Assembly: GCA_002478885.1 (NCBI GenBank)
Contig: DLKC01000056.1
Coordinates: forward strand, 1-64,000
Direction of reading: 5' to 3'
From: Chitinophagaceae bacterium UBA7600
GTDB lineage: Bacteria > Bacteroidota > Bacteroidia > Chitinophagales > Chitinophagaceae
DNA length: 64,000 nucleotides
Part shown: piece by piece, positions 45,394 to 55,471 of the stretch
How positions within the stretch are numbered: position 1 is the first letter of the stretch
Layout: each line of letters opens with the position of its first letter
Position numbers and translations under genes: made by a program
Notes under the pieces: generated by a model
Told to the model about the DNA's origin: nothing
The model's database searches: none
Seen by the model: the letters and a program-made list of their open reading frames with translations, nothing else

Positions 45394-47145
45394 ATGCGTG
45401 AGCCAAGTAAGATAGCTTTTTTAATATCAGTTTTCCTTTTTGCAATGCTCGTTGGTTTTGGGCAAAATACAAGCTGGCTCCAAAGAAGCTGGAAGGGCAG
45501 GGCTTTTATATTAAGCAATGGCCCTAAAGAAAACTACGACCTTGTTTTAACCATCGGGAAAATAAAAGGCAAAACCTTCGAGGGGAATTTAAAGACAATC
45601 AACCCTTCTGATACCGCTATTCAGTTCAACACAAAAGTGGATGGCATTATTTATGAAAAGCACATGACCATTAATATTGGCACGTGGAAAGTAAATTGCG
45701 GCAACTGCAAACCTCAAAGCCTTTCTTTCTCCATTGAAAATGGAAAATTTTATTTAAAGGGCGAAGCAAAGGGTTGTTCACAGGAATGTACCTGGATAAC
45801 GGTTTTTTCGAGGGAACTTGCCGAGTTTGACCTAAAAACACAGGATGATCTTTTTGCTGCGGCTGAGGAAATCATTGTTGAACCGGGCACCGAAACGGCT
45901 GTTGCGGAAGTCAACAATGAGCCGCCGAAAACTATCCCGGAACCCGAGCCCGAAGTCAAAAAAGTACCGGCGCCTGAAGCTCCAAAAAGAATTGCTATTT
46001 TACCGGCCGGGGCAGTTGTTGCCACGCGGCAAAATCTTACAGCTGCTGCACCGATGAAAGCATCTTTGAATAAAAAGCCAGGTCTTCACTTAAAAGAAGG
46101 CACGTCGGGCATAAGGGTACCAATTGCCGAGGCCGGTCCGCTTGTTGCAATCGATAAAAGCAACAAAACAGCCACAGGAACCACGCCAGATTTTAACCAG
46201 AACAGTACATTAAGGCTGAGCGATGCTGCACCCGAAAAAAGGATAGCAGCGCCGGAAGCAGCCCCTGTGATTACCAGTGACAAGACAGGTCTTACAACGA
46301 TAGACAATCCATCCGGAAACATCAATAAAAGCAAAGGGCTAACGATCGATGCTGCTGCACCCGAAAAGAAAATTGCCATTCTACCGGCAGGAGACGTGGT
46401 TGTAGACAATAACAAGAATGCAATTGCATCAAACAAACCCCCTTCGCAGCTTAACAAGAATGCCGGCATAACCATAGACAATACGGCAACAGAAAAGCGG
46501 ATAGCCGCGCCTGAAACTGCAGACCTTGTGATAAATAAAAACGGGGAAAAAGTTCCAGGCAATCCTAAAGGCAACCTTAATAAAGCCCCGGGATTAAATA
46601 TCGATCAAGGTCTGGCCGAAAAGAAAACCCCTGTACTTGAAGCAGGTGGCATAGTTACAACCGAAAAAAACACAGCGACACTTTCCACTGGACAAAGTGT
46701 TAACCTTTCAAAGGAGCAACCCGGACTGAGCATGGACAAAAAATCCAACATAAAAATACCTGTGCTGAAGGACTCGGTGCCGGCGCTTCCGGAAGGATTT
46801 TCAGAGAGAAAGAAAACGGTGATCAAAACCATTGGCGTTGATGCCGATTCAATTACCCTAAGACTTTATGATAATGGTGTCGTAGATGGCGACATTGTTT
46901 CGGTGATATATAATGATAAAGTTGTCGTTGATAAACTGTCTCTCGTTTCAAGAGCGCTGGTAATTAAACTAGCAGTAAAAAAAGACGGTGTAAATACACT
47001 TGTCTTCCATGCGCATAACCTTGGAGAATTCCCACCCAATACGGCACAACTGGAAGTGCTTTATGGGACAAAGAAAGAAGCGTTGACAGTATCCTCGGAC
47101 CTAAGCGTTAGCAGTGCGATTGACATTGTTTATCAAAAAAAATAG
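45394..47145 (+). CDS. Secreted protein with about six 42-residue repeats
   Basis: A 583-residue exported protein of unknown function. It has a signal peptide (to about GFGQ, residue 24) and an N-terminal beta domain (25-160) with four Cys (NCGNC at 102-105, GCSQEC at 128-132). A Pro/Glu-rich linker runs 161-195. Six imperfect repeats (196-448) follow, each with an EKRIA-type start, a central A(G/A)xVV and an LNKxxGL-type end; LNKKPGLHL, INKSKGLTI, LNKNAGITI and LNKAPGLNI are matching ends. The C-terminal domain (475-583), with ITLRLYDNGVVDGDIVSVIY and HNLGEFPPNTAQLEV, is a beta-sandwich type I recall from many Bacteroidota secreted proteins. Probably a surface or periplasmic scaffold. Confidence 0.85.
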   Translation: MREPSKIAFLISVFLFAMLVGFGQNTSWLQRSWKGRAFILSNGPKENYDLVLTIGKIKGKTFEGNLKTINPSDTAIQFNTKVDGIIYEKHMTINIGTWKVNCGNCKPQSLSFSIENGKFYLKGEAKGCSQECTWITVFSRELAEFDLKTQDDLFAAAEEIIVEPGTETAVAEVNNEPPKTIPEPEPEVKKVPAPEAPKRIAILPAGAVVATRQNLTAAAPMKASLNKKPGLHLKEGTSGIRVPIAEAGPLVAIDKSNKTATGTTPDFNQNSTLRLSDAAPEKRIAAPEAAPVITSDKTGLTTIDNPSGNINKSKGLTIDAAAPEKKIAILPAGDVVVDNNKNAIASNKPPSQLNKNAGITIDNTATEKRIAAPETADLVINKNGEKVPGNPKGNLNKAPGLNIDQGLAEKKTPVLEAGGIVTTEKNTATLSTGQSVNLSKEQPGLSMDKKSNIKIPVLKDSVPALPEGFSERKKTVIKTIGVDADSITLRLYDNGVVDGDIVSVIYNDKVVVDKLSLVSRALVIKLAVKKDGVNTLVFHAHNLGEFPPNTAQLEVLYGTKKEALTVSSDLSVSSAIDIVYQKK

Positions 47146-47440
47146 AGCTTATTGACGATATATATGCAGTACGGTAACACTTCACCAACTGGTAAGAGTT
47201 TCCTCGATTTGAGTGCTTCCGCCGATTTCCGGCAGAGAACTTTAAGCTATTTTGGAGGCAATTCTCACTGATTTACCCTATTTTTGCCCAGCTCAAAATA
47301 CATTATTTTTTTATATAATGGCTGATTATCAATATCTCTTGAACAATAACCAATTCTTCGGCATGAAAATTGGTAACTGAGGGTTACGGAAAAAGTGCGG
47401 CGTGCGAGAGTTGAAATCGTACTTACAATCAAAAAAATCA

Positions 47441-47956
47441 ATGAAAGCTTTTTATGCAATTTTCTTTTTAGTCTGCTTTGTGCTCGCCACCGATGCGCAA
47501 AGTGACTATTTTGGAAGCACGGCAAAAGAAAGTCTTTTTTTTGTTAGCGACAGTACTATAGGAGCGTTTGAAGACAGTGTAGCAATAACTGAAAAAGATT
47601 CTATTAAGTCTTTACCAGACCTCGACATCGTTTCAAAAGCGAGATTTGGAATGGCTAGTTTTTACAGCAGAAACCTGGAAGGGACAAAGACAGCCACTGG
47701 CGAAACATTTCGTCATGATTACCTTACTGCTGCAAGCAACAATTATAAGTTGAATGCGTGGGTTCGGGTAACCAACTTAAGCAATGGTAAAGATGTAATT
47801 GTCAGGATTAATGACCGTATGCATCCAAGCATGGCTAAGAAAGGCCGTTTAGTGGACCTCACCATTGCAGCAGCAAAAGAAATTGGCTTAAGCTCTAAAA
47901 AGGGTATTACAAAAGTCAAAGTAGAAGAAATTGCTGTAGTTACCGCAGGCAATTAG
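47441..47956 (+). CDS. RlpA-like double-psi beta-barrel protein
   Basis: A 171-residue exported protein with a signal peptide (MKAFYAIFFLVCFVLATDAQ). Residues about 68-165 form the RlpA-type barrel: ARFGMASFYSRNLEGTKTAT, GETF, LNAWVRVTNLSNGKDVIVRI and NDRMHP...KGRLVDLTIAAAKEIGL. The conserved Asp-Arg and the terminal Asp-Leu are present, although the usual NDRGPF stretch reads NDRMHP. RlpA proteins are septal lytic transglycosylases or peptidoglycan-binding proteins; with no SPOR domain the localisation is open. ATG at 47441 is preferred because the signal peptide starts there. The 295-bp upstream gap has a TATTTTTG box at 47279 but no other clear signal. Followed by a strong terminator. Confidence 0.88.
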   Translation: MKAFYAIFFLVCFVLATDAQSDYFGSTAKESLFFVSDSTIGAFEDSVAITEKDSIKSLPDLDIVSKARFGMASFYSRNLEGTKTATGETFRHDYLTAASNNYKLNAWVRVTNLSNGKDVIVRINDRMHPSMAKKGRLVDLTIAAAKEIGLSSKKGITKVKVEEIAVVTAGN

Positions 47957-47997
47957 GCATTGCAGGCAGCAGGCATAACGCAAAGAACCCATAAATG

Positions 47998-48035
47998 AAA
48001 AGAGGTCGTCTCAAAGTAGGACGACCTCTTTTTTA
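47998..48035. terminator. Bidirectional Rho-independent terminator
   Basis: AAGAGGTCGTC and GACGACCTCTT pair (11 bp, 9-base loop), with TTTTTTAT on the plus strand and TTTTCATTT on the minus strand. It lies between the convergent rlpA-like gene and the permease gene and serves both. Confidence 0.85.
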
Positions 48036-48101
48036 TTATAGACCTATCATTGTTGAATAAAATCTACCCGGAGAACTCGACTACCGCTAGCACCTGGCGT
48101 A

Positions 48102-49370
48102 CTATTCGTATCTCAACGCTGTAATGGGATTCAAGCGAGAAGCCTTTATCGCCGGCCAAAGTCCGGCCAGCAAACCGACGGCAGTACAAATGATAATTCC
48201 TGTAATTACCCAGGCCCAAGGAACAACAAAGCCTGTGTGAAGCACCATGGAAAAAAGATTGCCGACCAAAACACCCAGAACGATGCCGAAAAAGGCACCA
48301 AGCAAACTGATGATGGTGGATTCAAACAGAAACTGCTGACGTATGTTTTTCTTTTTGCCACCCAATGCTTTTATCAGGCCAACTTCCCTGGTTCGCTCAT
48401 TTACTGCAACGAGCATAATATTCATCAAGCCAATTGCAGCACCGATCAGCGTGATCAACCCGATAGCACCTGCAGCTCCCTGTATACTTCCCAGCAGGCT
48501 AATGAAAGTCTCGGCGAGCTTATCGCTTTTTTCCAGTACAAAATTCTCATCGTCACCGGGTGTAAGTCTTCGTATCCCACGGAATACAAGTGTGGCCTCG
48601 TTAACAGCGCCCTCGAGTAACTGCACATCGGTTGTCATAACCCCGATGGTATAAGAAGGCGAAGTATTGCCGAGCCTGCGTACGTTATTATAAGTGGTTA
48701 TTATAACATTATCAGCACGAAGGAGGGCACTGCTACCTTTGCTTTTCAAAACACCAATAACGCGGTAAGGTATTCCGCCGATATTTACCATTTTGTCAAC
48801 AGCTCTTTGTTCGGCGCCACTGCCAAAAAGCGTGGTACAAACATCACTACCGAGCAAACACACATTTCGGCCGGTTTGAACATCGAGCCGATTAAAATTT
48901 CTTCCAGTAGCAACCTTGAACCCATTGACAAAAAGATAATTCTCATCACCACCCCTGATCATTACATTGGGATTTGTCTTTTTGCTTTTGTAATGAATTT
49001 CGTTATTCCCGGGTCCGCTCAAAGCAATACTAACAAAAGCCGGGTATTTAAATGATGCCTTAAACATCTCCGCTTCACGTAATTGGATAGGTTTGTCAAG
49101 GTTCGACTTTTTGAGTTTTTTTCCTTTCTCTGATCTTTCGGTCTGGTTATCATTACCAAATCGAATACGCTCTTTGTAGGCAATTGTAAAACCGTTGGCG
49201 CCCATGGTAGAGAAACTATCCCTAAGGCTGCCGTTCATCGCATCAATGGCAGTTATGATACCGATGAGCGCCATAATACCGAAAGCAATAATGGCAACAG
49301 TAATACCTGTTCGCAATTTATTTGCCCGAACGGTCCGATATGCCAGTGAGAGTGAATCCGAAAGTGTCAT
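48102..49370 (-). CDS. MacB-type ABC transporter permease
   Basis: A 422-residue permease of the MacB type with four helices. An N-terminal helix (TGITVAIIAFGIMALIGIIT) and a MacB_PCD periplasmic domain (about 45-270; contains RNVCLLGSDVCTTLFG and RVIGVLKSKGSSALL) precede the three-helix FtsX block, with MNIMLVAVNERTREVGLIKA and the LGGKKKNIRQQFLFES loop. This is the standard half-size MacB subunit, unlike the two double-size permeases at 2-7.5 kb. Its partner ATPase is not in the window. It lies downstream of nuoN on the same strand but is separated by 309 bp and a repeat pair. Confidence 0.9.
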   Translation of the reverse strand: MTLSDSLSLAYRTVRANKLRTGITVAIIAFGIMALIGIITAIDAMNGSLRDSFSTMGANGFTIAYKERIRFGNDNQTERSEKGKKLKKSNLDKPIQLREAEMFKASFKYPAFVSIALSGPGNNEIHYKSKKTNPNVMIRGGDENYLFVNGFKVATGRNFNRLDVQTGRNVCLLGSDVCTTLFGSGAEQRAVDKMVNIGGIPYRVIGVLKSKGSSALLRADNVIITTYNNVRRLGNTSPSYTIGVMTTDVQLLEGAVNEATLVFRGIRRLTPGDDENFVLEKSDKLAETFISLLGSIQGAAGAIGLITLIGAAIGLMNIMLVAVNERTREVGLIKALGGKKKNIRQQFLFESTIISLLGAFFGIVLGVLVGNLFSMVLHTGFVVPWAWVITGIIICTAVGLLAGLWPAIKASRLNPITALRYE

Positions 49371-49414
49371 TGTAATTTTTTTTGTGGTCCCGGCAGTGTC
49401 AATAAATGATCTTC

Positions 49415-49539
49415 GTTGCGTCGCACTCTTGTGCTTCTGGCTATCAATCGGTAATCATTTATCACCATTCTACCTATTATAGGTTACGGCTATCCGAGAC
49501 TTGCTGAAAATGATATCCGGCAAAAGTGTGCGACACAAC
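49415..49539. repeat. Inverted pair of dispersed repeats (type 1, intermediate), 125 bp
   Basis: GTTGCGTCGCACTCTTGTGC (49415-49434) faces CAAAAGTGTGCGACACAAC (49521-49539). The right arm carries the type 1 C but the type 2 A in the central palindrome, so it is a mixed form that breaks the stem pair. It is followed by AGGCGATGC. It lies between the permease gene and the end of nuoN. Confidence 0.86.
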
Positions 49540-49679
49540 AGGCGATGCTAAAAAGATCTAAAGCCGATACAATAAGTAATCAAACAATAAAGTGAACACC
49601 ACCTATCGAGTTAAAGTTAGCCTGATAATTTAAGTACAACAGAAAAAAAATATAGGAGGACCAGTAATGTTTTGAATGG

Positions 49680-51074
49680 TTAAAAATATAACCAGTTGAG
49701 AATTATACCAGGGTAAACGCCAATAAGGATTATAAGCGCCGCAACCAGCAATAACCCAGCCTTGAATGAAGGCGTAATAGCTTCAGTTTCTGCATTTCCG
49801 TCCTTGAAATACATTGCCTGTATCACCCTGAAATAATAGTAAACACTCACAGCGGCAAACAATACGGCGACAATAACCAACCAGAGGTAAGACCCTGTTT
49901 TTACCACCGCCGCCAGCATGTAATATTTTGCAAAGAAGCCCGCCGTTAAAGGAATGCCCGCCAACGATAAAAGAAATACGGTGTTTGTTGCCGCTAATAA
50001 CGGTTGTTTTTTAGCTAGGCCGTTATATCCTTCAAAAGTGTAGTCTTTCATTTTCACCAGTACTGCAAATATGCCAATCGTCGCAAGGCTGTAAGCTGCA
50101 GAGTAAAGCAAGATACCCTCTTTGGCAAAATCATTCACACTAAAGAGCGAAAATAGCATAAAGCCAGCCTGGGCTATGCTCGAATAAGCGAGCATTCGTT
50201 TAACACTCTGCTGAAATACAGCGGTAATATTTCCAACAAGTAACGTTGCGATAATGATTATGGCAAAGATCATTTTCCAGTCTATGGCAGCACTCGTTGC
50301 AGTCATTCTTACCAAGCATAGCTTGATGAACGCAATAAAACCTGCCGCTTTAACAATCGTGGCCATAAACGAAGTGAATACGCTAGGTGCACCGTCGTAA
50401 ACGTCGGGTGTCCAGAAATGAAAGGGTGCTGCCGACACTTTAAAAGCCAGCGAAACGAGCAGTAGAAGCAGGCCTACTATTTCAAGAAACGAAGCCACGT
50501 GATTATACAGGTTGGGAATGCCGGCCCTTGAAACATCGAGCGAAAAAGTTCCCGTACCTCCATAAGAAAATACGATGCCCATAAGCATAATTCCCGTGGA
50601 GAAAGACCCCATAAGAAAATACTTCAAAGCGGCCTCGTTACTCTTCATGTTTCTTTTATCGCTGCCGGTGAGTATATACAGCGGGATGGTCATTATTTCT
50701 ATGCCAAGAAATAGCGTAAGCAAATTGTTATAAAAGGCCAGCATGGATACACCGCACATTACAAAAAATATGAGGGCAAAATATTCTGCTGTATGATTGC
50801 CATACCTGCTGATTTCCTTCCCTGTTATCAGAACGTATATTAACGAGGAAAAAATTGCGATACTGTTAAACAGGTAACCAAACCTTGTAAATTGTAAAAA
50901 ACCATGATTATTGAAGTTAAACAGGGAATAGCCATAAGTATCTGCAATATTCGCAACAAATAAAACCAACAAACCGAAAGCAGCGATATGCCTGAAATTG
51001 CCTTTACGCTTAACCATAAAACTCCCAAGCATCATGATCACAGCCCAAATCGCCGAAAGTATTATTGCATTCAT
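49680..51074 (-). CDS. nuoN: NADH-quinone oxidoreductase subunit N
   Basis: A 464-residue antiporter-like membrane subunit of complex I with about 13-14 helices. The conserved proton-channel regions are present: FLGIEIMTIPLYILTGSDKR (Glu in helix 5), PFHFWTPDVYDGAPSVFTSF and the Lys in ATIVKAAGFIAF, and YSSIAQAGFMLF. Last gene of the operon, 27 bp after nuoM. It completes the proton-pumping arm together with NuoL and NuoM. Confidence 0.95.
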   Translation of the reverse strand: MNAIILSAIWAVIMMLGSFMVKRKGNFRHIAAFGLLVLFVANIADTYGYSLFNFNNHGFLQFTRFGYLFNSIAIFSSLIYVLITGKEISRYGNHTAEYFALIFFVMCGVSMLAFYNNLLTLFLGIEIMTIPLYILTGSDKRNMKSNEAALKYFLMGSFSTGIMLMGIVFSYGGTGTFSLDVSRAGIPNLYNHVASFLEIVGLLLLLVSLAFKVSAAPFHFWTPDVYDGAPSVFTSFMATIVKAAGFIAFIKLCLVRMTATSAAIDWKMIFAIIIIATLLVGNITAVFQQSVKRMLAYSSIAQAGFMLFSLFSVNDFAKEGILLYSAAYSLATIGIFAVLVKMKDYTFEGYNGLAKKQPLLAATNTVFLLSLAGIPLTAGFFAKYYMLAAVVKTGSYLWLVIVAVLFAAVSVYYYFRVIQAMYFKDGNAETEAITPSFKAGLLLVAALIILIGVYPGIILNWLYF

Positions 51075-51101
51075 AATTGTATCTGAATGATGATCTAATT
51101 T

Positions 51102-52544
51102 TTACAGATGAAATTTACCAAGTACGGTCAACACAGAATCATTCGTAAGCTGAATCATTGGCTGCGGATAAACACCTAACACGAGCACTACAATTACGAG
51201 CACAACCAGCATTAATTTAGTTCCAGTACTTATATCGATGGCTTTAGCCGTTACACTATTTGTTTTACCATAAAATATCCTTTGTATCATATTCAGGGTA
51301 TAAACGGCTGCAAGTATGATGCTGATTCCGCCAATAGCAGCCATCCATACACTAAAACGGAAAAGTCCGTTGAACATCATGAATTCCCCAATAAATGCAT
51401 TGGTTAAAGGCAAGGCGATGTTTGCAAGTGCCAGCACTACAAAAAGAACCGCAAGTACAGGAGCCTTGTATGCCAATCCGCCCAACTCACTAAACTTACG
51501 AGTACCGAGCTGAGTTTCGATTGCATCTGCCACAATCCACAAACCTATTACGTTAATTCCATGGTTGAACATTTGAATCATTACCCCTTGCAAACCGGTT
51601 TGCTGATTGGTAAATATCGCCGCGCTCATCAACCCAATGTGTGCGATGGAGGAGTAAGCGATGAGCCTTTTCATATCATCCTGCCTTATGGCAATCAGCG
51701 ATGCATACAGCATTCCTATAACAGACAGCACAATAATCAGCTGACTAAAATGAGCTGATGCATTTGGCATCACCGGCAGGAGCCATCTTAAAACGGCATA
51801 CAAACCCATCTTTACCATTACACCACTTAAAATCATCGTTACCGCGGTAGGAGATTGCTCATATGTATCCGGTTGCCAGGTGTGAAAGGGAAATACCGGC
51901 ATTTTAATAGCGAATGCAATAAAGAACAATATAAACGCAAAATTCTCTTCAGACGGCGCTAATTTTAGCTTGTAAAAAGAAGACAAAGCAAAAGAATGAT
52001 CCGGAGTTTTAAAATACAGGTATAATATACCAACCAACATCAACAAAGAACCAATAAATGTGTAGATGAAGAATTTAAAGGTTACCTGTATTCGTTTCTC
52101 GCCGCCCCATATTGAACATAGAAAATAAGCAGGAATTAATGCAAGTTCCCAGAAGAAATAAAATAGTAAGCAATCAGATGCAAGGAATACGCCCATTAAA
52201 CCTGCCTGCATAAGCAACATTAATCCGTAAAAATTGTTGGCACTGGCGTAAGTGTTACGATATACCGCTCCAAATGCCACTGGGAAAGCAAGGGCATTAA
52301 GTAAACAAAGCATCTTACTCATCCCGTCGAGGGTAAGGCTAAAGTTTGCACCCAAAAAAGGTAGCCAAGCCACATTACAGTTCAGCTGCGCTTTGTCAAA
52401 CATCCCAGCCAATGAGGCAAACGAAACAATCAGCGTAAGCACGGAAGCAAACAAAGAAAGGCTCTTTGCATCCCTGTCACTCCTGGTGAACATCGTGAGC
52501 AAACCTGCCGCTAACGGAATTAATAAAAGTAATAATGAAATCAT
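51102..52544 (-). CDS. nuoM: NADH-quinone oxidoreductase subunit M
   Basis: A 480-residue antiporter-like subunit. Signature stretches: LFYFFWELALIPAYFLCSIW (essential Glu of helix 5), FPFHTWQPDTYEQSPTAVTM, the Lys in SGVMVKMGLYAVLRW, and AYSSIAHIGLMSAAIF. It sits between NuoL and NuoN in the membrane arm. Starts 20 bp after nuoL; AAGGA-like bases about 13 nt upstream of the ATG could act as a ribosome binding site. Confidence 0.96.
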   Translation of the reverse strand: MISLLLLLIPLAAGLLTMFTRSDRDAKSLSLFASVLTLIVSFASLAGMFDKAQLNCNVAWLPFLGANFSLTLDGMSKMLCLLNALAFPVAFGAVYRNTYASANNFYGLMLLMQAGLMGVFLASDCLLFYFFWELALIPAYFLCSIWGGEKRIQVTFKFFIYTFIGSLLMLVGILYLYFKTPDHSFALSSFYKLKLAPSEENFAFILFFIAFAIKMPVFPFHTWQPDTYEQSPTAVTMILSGVMVKMGLYAVLRWLLPVMPNASAHFSQLIIVLSVIGMLYASLIAIRQDDMKRLIAYSSIAHIGLMSAAIFTNQQTGLQGVMIQMFNHGINVIGLWIVADAIETQLGTRKFSELGGLAYKAPVLAVLFVVLALANIALPLTNAFIGEFMMFNGLFRFSVWMAAIGGISIILAAVYTLNMIQRIFYGKTNSVTAKAIDISTGTKLMLVVLVIVVLVLGVYPQPMIQLTNDSVLTVLGKFHL

Positions 52545-52564
52545 ATCCTGTTGTTCCTTTGCTG

Positions 52565-54472
52565 CTAAAAAATATTTGTAAGAAAATGGGCTATATTATC
52601 CTGGTTCCAAAATACCAGGAAGAATACCGTTATCGACAATACCATAAACAGTATATAACTGCCCACCTGCCCGCTTTGTAACAACCTTACCTGCCTTGAT
52701 GAATAATTTACAAACCTGCCCACTCCATTTACCAGTCCGTCAATTCCAGACCTCTCCACCACGGATTTCAGGAAGCCGGCAAAAGCATTCAAAGGGTTTA
52801 CAATAAAGGCATCGTATAATTCGTCGATATACCATTTGTCTGCAAGAAATTTTTTCACACCGGTGTAAACGCCTTCAAACATACTAACCGCAAATTTTTT
52901 GCGGGTAAGGAAGTATATAACCGCAAGGCCAATAACGGTTCCGGTTAACATGTAATATTCTGTAGTTGCCACTGACGAACCTTCGTGGGACATTGCCGGA
53001 ACAACAGGCGATAAAAATTCATTGAAATATTCTTTACCTCCAAACGCCTCCGGCAATTGAACAAAGCCGCCAACCAAAGCTAATATGGCAAGGATGATCA
53101 AGGGAATTGTCATGGCTGCGGGTGATTCATGGAGGTGATGCTCCTGCTCATGCGTACCCCTGAAACCACCAAAGAATACAAGCCACATTAAACGAAACAT
53201 ATAAGCAGCAGTTAAAACAGCGGCAAACACAGCAAACCAGTACAATACCTGGCTTTTTTCAAATACTGATATTAGGATCTCATCTTTGGAAATAAAGCCT
53301 GATGTAAAAGGGAAACCGGATATCGCAAGCACGCCTATCACAAAAGTCCAGGTCGTCTTTGGAAGTTTCTTATATAAGCCACCCATTTTGGTGATATCCT
53401 GTTCACCCCCCATTGCATGGATAACAGAACCTGCGCCAAGGAACATCAACGCTTTGAAAAAAGCATGGGTCATTACGTGGAACACACCTGTGGTATAAGC
53501 TCCTACTCCAAGTGCCAGAAACATAAAACCCAATTGACTTACCGTTGAATAGGCGAGCACTTTCTTTATGTCATTTTGATAGAGCGCAATTGTTCCGGCG
53601 AGGATTGCCGTTGCAAGACCTACAACTGCTACGACATCACTTGACACCTCACTCATAGCATAAAGTACGTTACTGCGGGCGATCATATAAACACCGGCAG
53701 TCACCATTGTAGCAGCGTGGATCAATGCAGATACTGGTGTCGGGCCTGCCATCGCATCCGGCAACCATGTGTACAAAGGAATTTGTGCACTTTTACCGCA
53801 AGCCCCAACAAAAAGCAGCAGAGTGATGGCCGTTATATCGGTCTCAGAGAGTGTATTGCGCAAGTCAAAAACCTCGCTATAAGTTGCAGTGCCCAATTTT
53901 CCCAATATCCAGAATATTGCCAGTAAAAAGCCCAGATCACCAATGCGGTTCATGATAAAGGCTTTTTTTGCCGCATAGTTGTAATCAGTATTGCTAAACC
54001 AGTAGCCAATCAACAGGTAAGAACAAAGTCCCACCCCTTCCCATCCAATAAACATAATTACATAGTTCGCTCCCAGAACAAGCAGCAACATTGAAAAGAC
54101 AAACAAGTTGAGGTAGGCAAAATACCTGGCAAAATCTGCCGGAACTTCCTCCTTCATATACGCGGTTGAGTAAACATGTATCAAAAAACCGATACCAGTA
54201 ATAATCAACAGGAATAAAACGGACAATTGATCAACCTGAAAGGCAAAAGATATTTTGAAACTGGCAACATTGATAAAATCGAAGAGGTTAACGATGTAAC
54301 CCTCGTTTCCTTTTATATCGCTGAACAGGTATACACTTATAATAAAAGATAACAAAACAGCACCGCTGCCGATTATACCGGCCGCTGTTTTTGAAAGAGA
54401 CTTTCTGAACAGCCCGTTTATCAAAAAACCGAGCAGTGGAAACAATGGTACCAGAGATACTATACTATTCAT
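52565..54472 (-). CDS. nuoL: NADH-quinone oxidoreductase subunit L
   Basis: A 635-residue antiporter-like subunit, usual length. Key parts: MFIGWEGVGLCSYLLIGYWF (helix 5 Glu), IPLYTWLPDAMAGPTPVSAL, HAATMVTAGVYMI, YSTVSQLGFMFLALG, and a C-terminal extension (VKKFLADKWYIDELYDAFIV onward) that forms the long lateral helix bracing the membrane arm. Starts 9 bp after nuoK, so closely coupled. Confidence 0.96.
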   Translation of the reverse strand: MNSIVSLVPLFPLLGFLINGLFRKSLSKTAAGIIGSGAVLLSFIISVYLFSDIKGNEGYIVNLFDFINVASFKISFAFQVDQLSVLFLLIITGIGFLIHVYSTAYMKEEVPADFARYFAYLNLFVFSMLLLVLGANYVIMFIGWEGVGLCSYLLIGYWFSNTDYNYAAKKAFIMNRIGDLGFLLAIFWILGKLGTATYSEVFDLRNTLSETDITAITLLLFVGACGKSAQIPLYTWLPDAMAGPTPVSALIHAATMVTAGVYMIARSNVLYAMSEVSSDVVAVVGLATAILAGTIALYQNDIKKVLAYSTVSQLGFMFLALGVGAYTTGVFHVMTHAFFKALMFLGAGSVIHAMGGEQDITKMGGLYKKLPKTTWTFVIGVLAISGFPFTSGFISKDEILISVFEKSQVLYWFAVFAAVLTAAYMFRLMWLVFFGGFRGTHEQEHHLHESPAAMTIPLIILAILALVGGFVQLPEAFGGKEYFNEFLSPVVPAMSHEGSSVATTEYYMLTGTVIGLAVIYFLTRKKFAVSMFEGVYTGVKKFLADKWYIDELYDAFIVNPLNAFAGFLKSVVERSGIDGLVNGVGRFVNYSSRQVRLLQSGQVGSYILFMVLSITVFFLVFWNQDNIAHFLTNIF

Positions 54473-54481
54473 GAAAACCGG

Positions 54482-54814
54482 TTAATTCTTTAGCCTGTTG
54501 AGAAAATTAATATCCACTGAGTGAATATTCCTGTACATCATTACAATAATCGCCAATCCAACACTCACTTCTGCTGCGGCTACTACCATAATAAAGAAAA
54601 CAAATAATTGCGCGTCTGTTCCTGCTGCAATTTCTGAAGCACCCGGGTGGGCCCCAAAACTCATTTTTGAAAATGCAACCAGCAATAAATTCACGGCATT
54701 CAACATCAGTTCAATGCACATGAAAATAATAATAGCATTGCGGCGGGTTAAAACACCTACCACACCAATGCAGAACAAACAAGATGCTAATGCTATATAA
54801 TATTGAATCGGCAT
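54482..54814 (-). CDS. nuoK: NADH-quinone oxidoreductase subunit K
   Basis: A 110-residue, three-helix subunit. It has the conserved Glu residues in [20 protein letters not shown] and in [18 protein letters not shown]. It links the quinone-site end to the antiporter subunits. The 64-bp gap from nuoJ is A/C-rich with no recognised signal. Confidence 0.96.
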   Translation of the reverse strand: MPIQYYIALASCLFCIGVVGVLTRRNAIIIFMCIELMLNAVNLLLVAFSKMSFGAHPGASEIAAGTDAQLFVFFIMVVAAAEVSVGLAIIVMMYRNIHSVDINFLNRLKN

Positions 54815-54878
54815 ATTCCTTACCCCCGGGGGATTATTTTAATGTTTACAATGCTCACCATCACAACTACCGTAACTG

Positions 54879-55382
54879 CTACTCTTTTTTGCCTATGACA
54901 ACCGCTCCAACCATCGCACTTAAGAAAAGTACACTGCTTATCTCGAAAGGGAAAGCATACTGATCAAACAGTACTTTTCCCAGATTTTTAATTAACCCTA
55001 CATCTCCATCATTCAGCTGCGCAGTTTTATCAAAAATGTCAGCAGATGAGCGGAATGCAGAAACAAAAATGGTGAGTAGTAAACCACCCGAAATAACTCC
55101 AAACAACTTCATCCAAACATTTTTTTGCGGCTCCGATTCCCGGTTCAGGTTCATGAGCATGATCACAAAAAGAAACAACACCATTATAGCTCCTGCATAA
55201 ACAATGATATTAACGATTGCAAGAAACTGGGCATTCAATAAAAGGTAATGGCCAGAAATGGAAAAAAATACAACAATAAGCCATAGTACACTGTGAACAG
55301 GATTTTTGCTTACCAGTACCATAACAGCGCTGAATAAAGCGAGCACACTTAAGAACCAGAACAGTATTTCGGAAGTACTCAT
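54879..55382 (-). CDS. nuoJ: NADH-quinone oxidoreductase subunit J
   Basis: A 167-residue, five-helix subunit. It shows NPVHSVLWLIVVFFSISGHY and the pi-bulge helix FLAIVNIIVYAGAIMVLFLF, followed by VIMLMNL, both typical of NuoJ. Ends SAMVGAVVIGKKE. The gap of 89 bp to nuoI carries no dispersed repeat. Confidence 0.95.
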   Translation of the reverse strand: MSTSEILFWFLSVLALFSAVMVLVSKNPVHSVLWLIVVFFSISGHYLLLNAQFLAIVNIIVYAGAIMVLFLFVIMLMNLNRESEPQKNVWMKLFGVISGGLLLTIFVSAFRSSADIFDKTAQLNDGDVGLIKNLGKVLFDQYAFPFEISSVLFLSAMVGAVVIGKKE

Positions 55383-55471
55383 GTAGTATCAGTCGGTTTG
55401 GAGATAAGAAAATTCATCAACCAATCTGGCCATTATACAACCAGTAATTTTCAAATCTGCTTTTATAAAAA

